A stretch of 64,000 bases of DNA from Acidobacteriota bacterium (GTDB taxonomy: Bacteria; Acidobacteriota; Terriglobia; Terriglobales; Acidobacteriaceae). Positions 1-10,107 of this stretch are shown here, piece after piece. The notes below the pieces were generated by a model. It had not been told where the DNA came from, made no database searches, and saw nothing but the letters and a program-made list of their open reading frames with translations. Positions within the stretch are counted from its first letter, which is position 1. Every line of letters begins with the position of its first letter. A program made the translations under genes and the position numbers. The DNA is taken from the NCBI GenBank assembly GCA_021846985.1, contig JAJZVX010000006.1:82199-146198 (forward strand), in the 5' to 3' direction.

Positions 1-169
1 TCCGGGCCGGTCTTCTGCAAGCGTAATTCGGCGCGGTGTTTGAGGCCGCGCGCAAGACGAACGCCAGTGGAAACATCGGATAACGTCCTCTCCACACACT
101 TGAGGATACAGCGGTGATTCAGGCCGCTGTTGCGGTACGCCTCTTCGACCTGCTCAAGGAGAATGCCCC

Positions 170-2911
170 ATGCCGTTTCACCGCGGAGCGATCCTTCGCA
201 CCATGTCCCTGCTGCTTCTGCTGCTAGCGGCGCTTGCGGCGCGCGCCGCGCAAGGCGGAAACGCGGGCACCGTGCAAGGCACCGTCAGCGATCCCACCGG
301 CGCTGTCATCCCCAATGCCACGGTTCATTTGAGCAACCGCACGATGGGGCTAAGCCGGACGGCGGCAACCAACGCCATGGGCGAGTTTTCCTTTACCAAC
401 GTGCCTTTTCACCCCTACCGGATCGAAGTCACAGCCGCCGGGTTTGCGCCTGCCCACGAAGACATTGAGATCGTCTCCGGCGTGGGCGTGCATCTGAAAC
501 TGGTGATGCAGATTGCCGCAGCCAGCCAGACGGTCACGGTGAGTTCGTCAGGACCGCTGGTGGAAGATACATCGATCTATCACACCGCGGTAGACCGGGA
601 CATGATTGAGAAGCTCCCACTGGAGAGCGAGTCGTCCACGCTCAGTTCGTTGATTACGCTGACAACGCCGGGGGTCACGGCCGATTCGAACGGCCTGTTT
701 CATGGTTTGGGCGATCACGCCTCGAACTCGTTTTCGGTAGACGGACAGCCGATTACCGACCAGCAGAGCAAGTCCTTCTCGAATCAGTTGCCGTCCAACG
801 CCATTCAGTCCATGGAGGTAATCGCCGGCGCGCCGCCGGCCGAGTATGGCGACAAAACCAGCCTGGTGATTGTAACCACCACGCGCTCCGGCCAGGGCGT
901 CACGACACCTACGGGCACGATGTACAGCTCGTACGGCGCCTTTGGATCGGCCACGGGCGGCTTCGATCTTTCCTACGGGGGCAAGACCTGGGGCAACTTT
1001 GTCGAAGCGGACGGTCTGAACACGGGACGTTTTCTCGATCCGCCCGAGTTTGCGGTGATGCATGCCAAAGGCAACGAGCAGAATTTCTTCGACCGCGTAG
1101 ACTACAGCTTTACCCAGGCCGACGCCGTCCATCTGGACACGAACTACAGCCGGTCCTGGTTCCAGACGCCAAATGCTTACGACAACCTGGATGTGCAGAA
1201 CGTGGTGAGTGGAGGCACGAGCGCCAACCCTGTTTTCGGCAGCGTCGGCGATGCCGACCAGCGCTCTGAAATTGGCACCATCGACGTGGCTCCAGCTTAC
1301 ACGCGCATCTTGAGCCAGGACGCTGTTTTGAACCTGAACACCTATGTGCGCCGGGACGATTACAACTATTATCCCAGCGGCAATCCACTTGCGGACTTGG
1401 GCCCTGCCAACCTGCAAACCTCATCGATCGGCCAGCACCGCACGCTGACCAATGCCGGCATGCACGCCAATCTGACGTATGTGAGGGGAAGGCACAATGT
1501 GAAGGCCGGACTGGAGTACACGCAGACGTTTTTGCGCGAGCAGGACAGCCTGGGCATTGTGGACGCGACCTATAACGCGCCTTGTCTGGACGGCAACGGA
1601 AATCCGCTTCCGGGTTACAGCGATCCTTCGCAGTGCCCAGGCAGCGCGAACCCGAGTTATCTGCCGATACTGGCCCCTTATGACTTTACGCGCGGCGGTA
1701 GTTACTACACCTACGCGGGGCAGACCGACATCAAGGAACTGGCGCTCTACCTGGAAGACCAGATCGAGGTGGCCAACTGGAACTTCAATGTAGGACTGCG
1801 CGAAGACGTGTACAACGGCCTGACAGACGCCAATCAGACCGAGCCGCGCCTGGGCGCGGCCTATAACATCCGTCCCTCGGGAACCGTATTGAGCGTCTCT
1901 TACGCGCGCACACTGGAGACACCCTTCAACGAAAACCTGGTGCTCTCGAACAACGGCTGCCAGAATGCCGTGCTGGCGCCCCTGCTGAGCTGCACGCCCG
2001 GAGTGCAGGGAACCATGCAGCCGGGATACCGCAACGAATTCCACGCCAGCCTGCAGCAGGCGCTGGGCAAGGACATTGTGGTCAGCGGCGAATATATCTG
2101 GAAATATACGCACAACGCCTTCGACTTCAGCGTGCTGGGCAATACGCCGATTACCTTCCCCATTGACTGGCATAACTCGAAGATCCCGGGCTATGCACTG
2201 CATGTAGAAATACCTAACTTCCATAACTTCAGCGCCTATACCGTTCTTTCGTCGGTGTCGGCGCGCTTCTTCCCGCCGCAGGTGGCAGGCGCGGGCGCCA
2301 CGGTCGGACATACGGGCTATCCCTTCCGCATTGATCACGATGAAAGGCTGAACCAGACCACGCACCTGCAATACGCCTTCACGCACGGCAAATATCTGGG
2401 CGGTCTGTGGGGCGGATTCAACTGGCGCTACGACTCCGGCGAAGTGGCCGGCGCCGCCCCCTGCTATAACCCGTTTTCCAACGATCCGAACAGCGCGTGC
2501 GGCGACACCTCGACCACCTTGAATGGGTTGCCGGCCGTGAACCTGAGCAGCCTGACCGCCGACGAGGAGTTCCAGGCGGGCATGATGTGCAACGGGGTAA
2601 AGGCAACGCCCGGCCATCCTTTGCCCGCGGTCTGCCTGGCGTCGCAGTACTCTTCCAATCTGTTGAGCCTGCCCGCGCCGGGCACAGGCGATAACGACAA
2701 GCATCCGCCGCGCGTCGCGCCGCGCAGCCTGTTTGATGTATCGGTGGGCAAGGACAACCTGTTTCACGCAAACCGGTACAAGGTAGACCTGAATCTGACC
2801 GCGGTGAACGTAACAAACAATTACGCGCTCTATAACTTTCTGTCGACGTTCAGCGGGACGCACTATGTGACGCCGCGGGCCATGACGGCCAAGGTCACGC
2901 TCAACTTCTGA
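170..2911 (+). CDS. TonB-dependent receptor, Oar-like, with N-terminal carboxypeptidase-regulatory domain
   Basis: A 913-aa outer-membrane receptor of the type expanded in Acidobacteriota. A hydrophobic signal segment (residues about 12-27, LLLLLLAALAARAA) is followed by a CarboxypepD_reg-like beta domain (about 32-112, beginning GTVQGTVSDPTGAVIPNA). Next come a plug-like region with VDGQPITDQQS and SMEVIAGAPPAEYG, and then a long beta-barrel ending in AKVTLNF with the terminal Phe typical of outer-membrane barrels. The start at 170 has AAGGAGAA 7 bases upstream; a later Met (residue 12) would give a tighter signal peptide. Such receptors are thought to import oligosaccharides or other large ligands with TonB energy, but the substrate cannot be read here. 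No TonB-ExbBD genes are next to it. It is followed by about 150 bases with no clear gene. Confidence 0.9.
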   Translation: MPFHRGAILRTMSLLLLLLAALAARAAQGGNAGTVQGTVSDPTGAVIPNATVHLSNRTMGLSRTAATNAMGEFSFTNVPFHPYRIEVTAAGFAPAHEDIEIVSGVGVHLKLVMQIAAASQTVTVSSSGPLVEDTSIYHTAVDRDMIEKLPLESESSTLSSLITLTTPGVTADSNGLFHGLGDHASNSFSVDGQPITDQQSKSFSNQLPSNAIQSMEVIAGAPPAEYGDKTSLVIVTTTRSGQGVTTPTGTMYSSYGAFGSATGGFDLSYGGKTWGNFVEADGLNTGRFLDPPEFAVMHAKGNEQNFFDRVDYSFTQADAVHLDTNYSRSWFQTPNAYDNLDVQNVVSGGTSANPVFGSVGDADQRSEIGTIDVAPAYTRILSQDAVLNLNTYVRRDDYNYYPSGNPLADLGPANLQTSSIGQHRTLTNAGMHANLTYVRGRHNVKAGLEYTQTFLREQDSLGIVDATYNAPCLDGNGNPLPGYSDPSQCPGSANPSYLPILAPYDFTRGGSYYTYAGQTDIKELALYLEDQIEVANWNFNVGLREDVYNGLTDANQTEPRLGAAYNIRPSGTVLSVSYARTLETPFNENLVLSNNGCQNAVLAPLLSCTPGVQGTMQPGYRNEFHASLQQALGKDIVVSGEYIWKYTHNAFDFSVLGNTPITFPIDWHNSKIPGYALHVEIPNFHNFSAYTVLSSVSARFFPPQVAGAGATVGHTGYPFRIDHDERLNQTTHLQYAFTHGKYLGGLWGGFNWRYDSGEVAGAAPCYNPFSNDPNSACGDTSTTLNGLPAVNLSSLTADEEFQAGMMCNGVKATPGHPLPAVCLASQYSSNLLSLPAPGTGDNDKHPPRVAPRSLFDVSVGKDNLFHANRYKVDLNLTAVNVTNNYALYNFLSTFSGTHYVTPRAMTAKVTLNF

Positions 2912-3065
2912 CTTCATTCGAGGAGCGATTCATGCAGAGCGTCCCGGCACGCCAAAATCGGCGCGCTGGAATGCGCCGTCAACCCCCTCCGCCTGACAGC
3001 GTGGTGTGCGGCGCTGACAAGAGCGTCAAACCCTGAGTCTGTTGAGGCCAGGCACAAAAGCCGCC

Positions 3066-4061
3066 TCACTTTTCACTGTCGAGCTGTTGCATCTGGTGGG
3101 AATCGTAGCGCGTTCCGGCCACGGCGCTGTCGGGGATAGCTGCCTCAATCGCAGCAACCTCATCAGAGCCAAGGCGAACGTTGAGCGCGCCGAGCGTGTC
3201 GGCAAGCTGCGCGCGGGTGCGCGCACCCAGCACCGGGACAAGGAAGGGCTGTTTGGCCATTACCCAGGCCACGGCCAGTTGCACGGGCGTGATGCCCCGG
3301 CCGGCGGCAAGAGTCTGAAGTTGGTCGACCAGGCGCAGATTGCGGACGAGGTTTTCGCCGGTAAAGCGCGGTATCCTGGCGCGGAAGTCTCCCTGAGGCG
3401 CAGGCTGGGAGCGGGTGAGCAGCCCGCGCGAGAGCACGCCGTAGGCGGTGGCGCCGATGCCTGCCTCTTCGAGGGCGGGAAAAATGCGCGCTTCCGGTCC
3501 GCGGCTGACAAGCGAGTACTCGATCTGCAGATCGACGATGGGATGCACGGCCGAAGCGCGGCGAATGGTCTCGGGACCAACCTCGGAAAGGCCAATGTGG
3601 CGCACATAGCCTGCCCGGACCATCTCTGCGATGGCTCCCACGGTCTCCTCGATGGGGATCTGCGGGTCGAGGCGCGCCGGGCGGTAGATGTCGATGTAGT
3701 CCGTACCCAGGCGCTTGAGAGAGTACGCCAACGCCGTCTTGACCGCGGCGGGGCGAGCATCGAAACCGATCCAAGAACCGTCGGGAGCCCGCTGCGCCCC
3801 GAACTTGACCGAGAGAAACACCTTTTCGCGGAGAAAGCGCAGGGCCACGCCGAGAAGCATCTCATTCTGGCCCATGCCGTAGAAGTCGCCTGTATCGAGC
3901 AGGTTGATGCCAGCGTCAATGGCCGCGTGGATGGTAGCCAGGCTTTCCGCCTCGTCGGCGGGGCCGTAGACTCCGCTCATCCCCATGCAGCCAAGCGCGA
4001 TGGGAAAGACTTCAGGGCCGGTACGGCCCAGCTTGCGGATCGGGAGGCCTTGGGTTGTCAT
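3066..4061 (-). CDS. Aldo/keto reductase (soluble, NADPH-type)
   Basis: A 331-aa (alpha/beta)8-barrel oxidoreductase. The start at 4061 (MTTQGLPIRKLGRTG) is chosen because GAAGGAG lies just upstream; an in-frame extension to 4175 lacks such a site. Seen motifs are LGCMGMSGVYG near the N terminus, the Asp and Tyr of the active site in NLLDTGDFYG, and Lys in FLSVKFG. The C-terminal half has the NADP-binding barrel strands (HIGLSEVG, LQIEYSLVSRG). The tetrad His usually found in YYQHRVDP is absent: the aligned string is IYRPARLDP, with Ala where His is expected. The family reduces aldehydes and ketones; the substrate is unknown. The gene is divergent from pyrG. Confidence 0.85.
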   Translation of the reverse strand: MTTQGLPIRKLGRTGPEVFPIALGCMGMSGVYGPADEAESLATIHAAIDAGINLLDTGDFYGMGQNEMLLGVALRFLREKVFLSVKFGAQRAPDGSWIGFDARPAAVKTALAYSLKRLGTDYIDIYRPARLDPQIPIEETVGAIAEMVRAGYVRHIGLSEVGPETIRRASAVHPIVDLQIEYSLVSRGPEARIFPALEEAGIGATAYGVLSRGLLTRSQPAPQGDFRARIPRFTGENLVRNLRLVDQLQTLAAGRGITPVQLAVAWVMAKQPFLVPVLGARTRAQLADTLGALNVRLGSDEVAAIEAAIPDSAVAGTRYDSHQMQQLDSEK

Positions 4062-4200
4062 GCGCCTGCTCCTTCGATACGATTTGCAGCCAACGAGCAT
4101 CGTAGGCTGGGATGGGGATGGCCGCAAGTGCCAAACGCCTTTCCGGCATGCCGCGATTCGGGACAGGGCCAGCAAAAGGACAGCGTCAACCGATAAATAA

Positions 4201-6030
<1,830 letters not shown>

Positions 6031-6128
6031 GCGCGACGGATCGAAAGCGCAGAACCTGGCCTGGCCGGCGTTTCCCGCGTGTCCTGTGGGTGCGCACTCG
6101 AGGCCTGGATGCGTTGCCGGGTCAGCTC

Positions 6129-6365
6129 ATGGCGCAGGATCCGTTCCTTCAAATCTGTCGCGGCCCTGTGAAGATGGCGCACATTCCAGGTGTAGATTCG
6201 CCTGGCATCCACCTTGCGCGCGCAGGCCGGATGCAGGGCATCGCAAATCATGCCGCCGGTGTAGCCCAACCTCGCGGCGCGCCGCCAGGTTGCGAAATAT
6301 TCCTCTCCGGAGGGTTTTACGGTTTGGAAGACAGAGGCAGCCGTGCCAGCTTGCCCAAAAAATAG
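6129..6365 (-). pseudogene. Remnant of a PIN-domain (VapC-like) toxin gene
   Basis: One reading frame on the minus strand translates to EEYFATWRRAARLGYTGG followed by MICDALHPACARKVDARRIY and TWNVRHLHR. This matches the C-terminal third of VapC/PIN-domain ribonucleases (conserved Gly-Gly-x-x-x-Asp-Ala and a late Thr-x-Asn). The N-terminal part with the first acidic residues is missing: an in-frame TGA lies just upstream of 6365, and the frame runs on into the antisense of pyrG without the normal family ending. It is therefore a truncated relic, not a working toxin. No antitoxin is recognisable beside it. It fills most of the 412-base gap between pyrG and the next gene. Confidence 0.6.
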
Positions 6366-6379
6366 GACTCACGCGGGTA

Positions 6380-6409
6380 TTGACAAGCGCTTTCGTTCGG
6401 GCCTATTGT
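6380..6409 (+). promoter_or_regulatory. Sigma-70-type promoter for the HhH protein
   Basis: TTGACA at 6380-6385 and TATTGT at 6404-6409 are separated by 18 bases, about 34 bases upstream of the ATG at 6443. The -35 is a perfect consensus and the -10 matches four of six, including the first T-A-T and the last T. Confidence 0.6.
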
Positions 6410-6442
6410 TCAATCCGTTTTTTTCCAAAGGGAGGATTCAAA

Positions 6443-7015
6443 ATGATGGCGACATTTGAACTTCAGCCCGGGAAATCGGAACTTGAGGAGTTGGCGGCGG
6501 AGTATTGGCAGAAGACCGGCGAAAAGGAACACGAACTTGAGAAGGCAGCGTATGAAGCCGGGGCGGCGATCCGGAAGGGGGATTACTCGCTGGCGAATCT
6601 GGAGATGATTGTCCGCTGGAAATCGGAGCGCGTCGTTCATTACCTGATCGGGAACAGCGAAGAGACAATCCGGCAGGCGCTAGCGGTGGCGGCCTCGCCG
6701 GCGAGCACGGTGCGGAGCGCGGTGGATGCGCTGACCAGCTTACACGGGATCGACATTGCGGTCGCATCGGCGATTCTGGCGGCGATTGATCCAGAGCGCT
6801 ATATGGTGCTGGACGTACGGGCGCTGGAAGCGCTTGGGCATGCGCGGCACGACGTGGACTTCTACGAGAAGTACCTGGCGTTTTGCCGGCAGGTGGCGGG
6901 GAGCGGGGCCATCAAGCCGCAGGGCGAGTTGCCGGGGCCCACGGCGCTTCATGCGCTGGAGCGGGCGCTGTGGGAGTGGTCGCGGTGCCATGCGGAACAA
7001 AGTGTGGGCGTTTAG
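6443..7015 (+). CDS. Small helix-hairpin-helix-like protein of unknown function
   Basis: A 190-aa soluble protein. The start at 6443 follows AAGGGAGG at 6428-6434; a second ATG directly follows. The N-terminal half is charged and helical (LEELAAEYWQKTGEKEHELE). The centre reads LTSLHGIDIAVASAILAAID then PERYMVLDVRALEALG. This resembles the helix-hairpin-helix plus downstream Asp found in base-excision glycosylase-like folds, where a Gly-x-Gly/Ile-x-x-Ala-x-Ala hairpin precedes a conserved D-x-R-A. The usual iron-sulfur cysteines are absent. DNA binding is inferred from this hairpin only. It has its own promoter and lies 33 bases ahead of kdsA, so they may be cotranscribed. Confidence 0.6.
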   Translation: MMATFELQPGKSELEELAAEYWQKTGEKEHELEKAAYEAGAAIRKGDYSLANLEMIVRWKSERVVHYLIGNSEETIRQALAVAASPASTVRSAVDALTSLHGIDIAVASAILAAIDPERYMVLDVRALEALGHARHDVDFYEKYLAFCRQVAGSGAIKPQGELPGPTALHALERALWEWSRCHAEQSVGV

Positions 7016-7048
7016 CGGGAAGCGTCCGCGCGGGTTAGAATCGCGTAC

Positions 7049-7861
7049 GTGAGCGACTCATTTGAGATCGGCCCTGTACAGGTGGGCGGGGGGCGGCTGT
7101 TTCTGATCGCCGGCCCCTGCGTAATCGAATCCGAGACCCATGCGCACAGAATGGCCGAAGCGATTCAGCGCATTGCGGCCGATCTGGGAGTTCCCTATAT
7201 TTTCAAAGCCAGCTACGACAAGGCAAACCGGACCAGCGTGAAGAGTTTCCGCGGGCCGGGTCTGGTGGAGGGTACGCGCATCCTGGGGCGGATCGCCAAG
7301 GATACCGGGCTGCCGGTGCTGACCGACGTGCACGAACCGGGGCACTGCGAAGTGGCAGCAGAGGCAGTAGACGTGTTGCAGATTCCGGCGTTTCTGTGCC
7401 GGCAGACGGAACTGCTGGTGGCCGCTGGCAAGACCGGACGGGCGGTCAACATCAAAAAGGGCCAGTTTGTGGCGCCGTGGGACATGCGGCATGGGCTCGA
7501 AAAGGTGCGATCGACAGGCAACGAACGGGTGTTTCTGACCGAGCGGGGAACGAGCTTCGGATATAACACGCTGGTGGTGGACTTTCGCGGGCTGAAGACA
7601 ATGCGGGAGATGGCGCCCGTGGTATTTGACGGCACGCACTCGGTGCAGCAGCCCTCGGCAGCGAACGGCGTGAGCGGCGGACAGCCGGAGTTCATTCCAC
7701 TACTGGCACGGGCAGCAGTGGCGGCGGGAATCGACGGGCTGTTCCTGGAGGTCCATGACGACCCGGCGAACGCCAAGTCGGACGGCGCAAATGCGCTGGA
7801 TCTGAAGCTGCTGCGGGGGTTGCTGGAAAAGCTGCTGGCGATCCGGGCAGCGGCAGAGTAA
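7049..7861 (+). CDS. kdsA: 3-deoxy-D-manno-octulosonate 8-phosphate synthase
   Basis: A 270-aa aldolase condensing phosphoenolpyruvate and arabinose 5-phosphate to Kdo-8-P, the precursor of the inner-core sugar of lipopolysaccharide. It starts at a GTG (MSDSFEIGPVQVGGG). Family motifs are AGPCVIES, FKASYDKANRTS, GPGLVEG, TDVHE, LQIPAFLCRQTELL, NIKKGQF, FDGTHSVQQP and LFLEVHDDP. The length matches the family (270-290 aa). The motifs do not by themselves settle metal-dependent versus metal-independent class. With lpxC in the same window, it indicates a lipid A/Kdo-bearing outer membrane. The gene converges with the regulator to its right. Confidence 0.96.
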   Translation: MSDSFEIGPVQVGGGRLFLIAGPCVIESETHAHRMAEAIQRIAADLGVPYIFKASYDKANRTSVKSFRGPGLVEGTRILGRIAKDTGLPVLTDVHEPGHCEVAAEAVDVLQIPAFLCRQTELLVAAGKTGRAVNIKKGQFVAPWDMRHGLEKVRSTGNERVFLTERGTSFGYNTLVVDFRGLKTMREMAPVVFDGTHSVQQPSAANGVSGGQPEFIPLLARAAVAAGIDGLFLEVHDDPANAKSDGANALDLKLLRGLLEKLLAIRAAAE

Positions 7862-8047
7862 GAAGGCCGCATCATCCAGATACAGCGGTCGCGATGCTGG
7901 CCGAGGCGCCGAGGTTATCGCGGGGAGGCGCCTCAAGCGAACTGTTCCCTGCCCCTCTGCAGACGGTGCCGGACACAACGGCTGGCTCGTGCTCTGCATC
8001 GTTCGGCGGCGTGTGCCGCGAATCTGCTTGCCTCCGCCAGGCCCGCC

Positions 8048-9439
8048 TTACTCCGTTACCATTCCCTGGCTGTCAGCCTCAAATCCGCCGGCTTCGGCCA
8101 CCCGCACCAGCCGGTGCAGGTAGGCTCGCGAAATATGCAGGCTGCGCGCCGCCAGCGTCTTGTTGCCGCGCATTTCGCGAATGGCTTCGGTGGCCAGCCG
8201 GATTTTGAAGTCGTGAATCTGCTGCTCGAAGCTGCCCGCAGGCATCCCCGCGTTGAGCGCCATGGCCTCTTCCTTGCGCAGGTTTTGCGGCAGGTCCGCC
8301 ACGCGGATCGTATTTCCTTCCGCCAGCACCAGCGCGCGCTGCACCAGGTTCTCCAGTTCGCGCACGTTGCCCGGCCAGCTATGCTCTTGCAGAACGGCCA
8401 TGGCCTCCGGCTCAAACCGCTCCACATTCTTCCGGTACATCTGCGCGTAGGTGCGCAGAAAATGACTGGCGATCTGCGGTATGTCCTCGGGATGATCCTG
8501 TAGCGAAGGCGTTTCGATTTTGACTACATTGATCCGGTAGTAGAGATCCTCGCGGAACTTGCTCTTGGCCACCATCTCCGCCAGATTCCGGTTGGTGGCA
8601 AACACCAGCCTAGCCTTGAGCGGGATCAGCTTGTTGCCGCCCAGGCGGCTGAACTCGCGCTCCTGCAGCACGCGCAGCAACTTAACCTGCGTCATCAGGC
8701 TCAGTTCGCCGATCTCGTCGAGGAAGACAGTGCCATCCCCAGCCTGCTCAAAGAAGCCCGCCCGCGACCCCACCGTGCCCGTGTAAGCGCCTTTCTCGTG
8801 CCCGAAGAGCTCGGCTTCGATGAGCGTCTCGGGAATCGCCCCGCAGGGAACCGCCACAAACGGCCGGCTGGCGCGGCTACCCAGATTATGGATGGCCCGC
8901 GCCACCAGTTCCTTGCCCGTGCCGCTCTGTCCGGTTACCAGCACCGACACATTCAGATCTGCCACGCAGCGCACCAGCCGGTAGACCTGCTGCATCTGCT
9001 GGCTCGATCCGATGATGCGGTCGCAGCTGACAGGCAGCGCCATCCGTTCCTGCACGGTCTCCAGTTGCTGTTTCAGCGCCGCGCTTTCGTGCGCCCTCCG
9101 CAGCATGGTCCTCAGATCGCGGATCGACGGCGGCCGGCGACAGTAGCCGTATGCCCCCAGGCTCACCAGTTCCTCGGCCCGGCGCCGCAATCCGTCATCG
9201 GCTAGAATCACCCACGGCACCGCAGTCCCAAGGTGATCCTGCGCGAAGCCGATACGTTCCCGCACCAGAAGGTGATGGGAGTTCAGGTCCAGAAGAACCA
9301 CGTCGCACTCTTGCGCAGAAAGCGCGGGCTCAATCTGGTCAACGTTCGATACCAGGAAGACTTCAAATTCTTTCCCCAAGGCAGAACTCAGAAGAGACTG
9401 AAGCGCACGGTCCTCTGAAAACAAGCAAACACGAGTCAT
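8048..9439 (-). CDS. Sigma-54-dependent enhancer-binding response regulator, likely controller of the Tad pilus
   Basis: A 463-aa NtrC-family protein with three domains. Residues about 1-115 form a receiver: acidic pocket E9/D10 and phospho-acceptor D51 in VVLLDLNS, but the usual Thr switch (ILADD) and Lys (CRRPP, Arg instead) are changed. Residues about 135-370 are an AAA+ domain with Walker A GQSGTGKE, the sigma-54-contacting loop as GAYTGT, and Walker [12 protein letters not shown]. The C terminus is a Fis-type helix-turn-helix ([20 protein letters not shown]). An ATG at 9439 is used; a TTG six bases earlier is possible and better spaced from AGGGG. No histidine kinase is nearby. It is divergent from the tad operon, and three tad promoters look sigma-54-dependent, so it is the obvious candidate activator. 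Confidence 0.92.
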   Translation of the reverse strand: MTRVCLFSEDRALQSLLSSALGKEFEVFLVSNVDQIEPALSAQECDVVLLDLNSHHLLVRERIGFAQDHLGTAVPWVILADDGLRRRAEELVSLGAYGYCRRPPSIRDLRTMLRRAHESAALKQQLETVQERMALPVSCDRIIGSSQQMQQVYRLVRCVADLNVSVLVTGQSGTGKELVARAIHNLGSRASRPFVAVPCGAIPETLIEAELFGHEKGAYTGTVGSRAGFFEQAGDGTVFLDEIGELSLMTQVKLLRVLQEREFSRLGGNKLIPLKARLVFATNRNLAEMVAKSKFREDLYYRINVVKIETPSLQDHPEDIPQIASHFLRTYAQMYRKNVERFEPEAMAVLQEHSWPGNVRELENLVQRALVLAEGNTIRVADLPQNLRKEEAMALNAGMPAGSFEQQIHDFKIRLATEAIREMRGNKTLAARSLHISRAYLHRLVRVAEAGGFEADSQGMVTE

Positions 9440-9754
9440 AAACAAGGAAACCCCTGCTCTCGCCGTATGGTGTGCGGCTGGAATTGTAGAGCCATCGTAG
9501 CGGAAGGCATCTTGTCAATCAACTATTCGTACTCTTTTAATAACACTTTAGTAACCATTCCCAGGAGATTACCTGCACTCGCCGTTGTTTTCAGGCTGTT
9601 GATTCTTGCCATATCTCACTGATTGATCGTTTGTTGTCCATTGATTTCCCTATCCAACCGGTGCTTTCCCAACGGGCGCCCGGACTCTGCTGACCGCAGA
9701 GGCAACCACTCCGAGCAGGATGGGCGCGACGGAGACACCCGCTGTCGCCTCGCG

Positions 9755-9814
9755 TTGTATATGGACTGCTTCACCCTCCGCTGCAACTGTATACATCCGT
9801 CTACATCCGTTCTG
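9755..9814 (+). promoter_or_regulatory. Candidate enhancer (upstream activator) sites of the tad operon
   Basis: The core GTATACATCCGTCTACA at 9789-9805 aligns with sites ahead of cpaB and flp and begins 79 bases before the -24 element. It overlaps a tandem 10-bp direct repeat (ATACATCCGT, CTACATCCGT at 9791-9810). A further relative, TTGTATATGGACTGCTTCAC, lies at 9755-9774, about 32 bp (three helical turns) upstream, as expected for paired EBP dimers. Binding is inferred. Confidence 0.6.
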
Positions 9815-9867
9815 GTTTCTTCAACCTAAGTGATTCATAGTAATCGCGTTAAAGGGCCAATGGGTTT

Positions 9868-9883
9868 TGGACAGACGATTGCT
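9868..9883 (+). promoter_or_regulatory. Sigma-54 (-24/-12) promoter of the tad operon
   Basis: TGGACAGACGATTGCT matches the RpoN consensus TGGCACG-N4-TTGCW at TGG, G7 and TTGCT with exact spacing. The predicted start is near 9894, about 34 bases ahead of the ATG at 9928. The 488-base gap 9440-9927 otherwise holds the AT-rich stretch at about 9510-9560 and the activator sites; no credible gene was seen in it. Confidence 0.7.
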
Positions 9884-9927
9884 GTTCTTATCGGCGTTGG
9901 CATGGCTGGCAGAGGAGGAAAACGGAG

Positions 9928-10092
9928 ATGAACTGGATTGCCGGATGGTCCGCTCTTGCTGTGATTGCGCTCTCGGCAGCCGTGGGAGCCTGCCTCTCCG
10001 AGTCGCGTATCCGCTTTATTGTCAATTGGCTGCTGCTCCCGGTGCTGTGCGAGGGAGTGCTGCTGCAGCTGTTTTACTTCAACACGCACTGA
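9928..10092 (+). CDS. 54-aa membrane protein opening the tad operon
   Basis: A short reading frame (MNWIAGWSALAVIALSAA...FYFNTH) preceded by AGAGGAGG at 9911-9918 and ending 15 bases before the prepilin peptidase gene. It encodes two hydrophobic stretches (about residues 4-22 and 31-50) around a charged turn (SESRIR), so a two-pass inner-membrane protein is predicted. Its strong ribosome site, position as first gene of the operon and coding-like sequence support it as real. No family was recognised; a small accessory subunit or chaperone of the Tad machinery is a guess from context. Confidence 0.65.
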   Translation: MNWIAGWSALAVIALSAAVGACLSESRIRFIVNWLLLPVLCEGVLLQLFYFNTH

Positions 10093-10107
10093 ACAGGGAG
10101 ACCGGGA

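Noticed and set aside
1421..2917. Long open frame antisense to the TonB-dependent receptor
   Set aside because: It mirrors the codon structure of a clear gene, is rich in Arg/Val/Ala without domain features, and has no ribosome site.
3042..4196. Long open frame on the plus strand across the aldo/keto reductase
   Set aside because: The opposite strand carries an unmistakable AKR with a ribosome site; the plus frame has no recognisable motif.
7903..7934. GAGGCGCC/GGCGCCTC inverted repeat as a kdsA terminator
   Set aside because: An 8-bp stem with a 16-base loop and no T-run is too weak to support in a GC-rich gap.
9440..9520. TTGACA on the minus strand as promoter of the regulator
   Set aside because: No -10 element lies at 16-18 bases from it; the nearest TACAAT is 24 bases away.
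9623..9829. Possible 68-aa gene upstream of the tad operon
   Set aside because: It overlaps the activator sites, has no ribosome site and a Cys/Arg-rich odd composition; treated as regulatory DNA.
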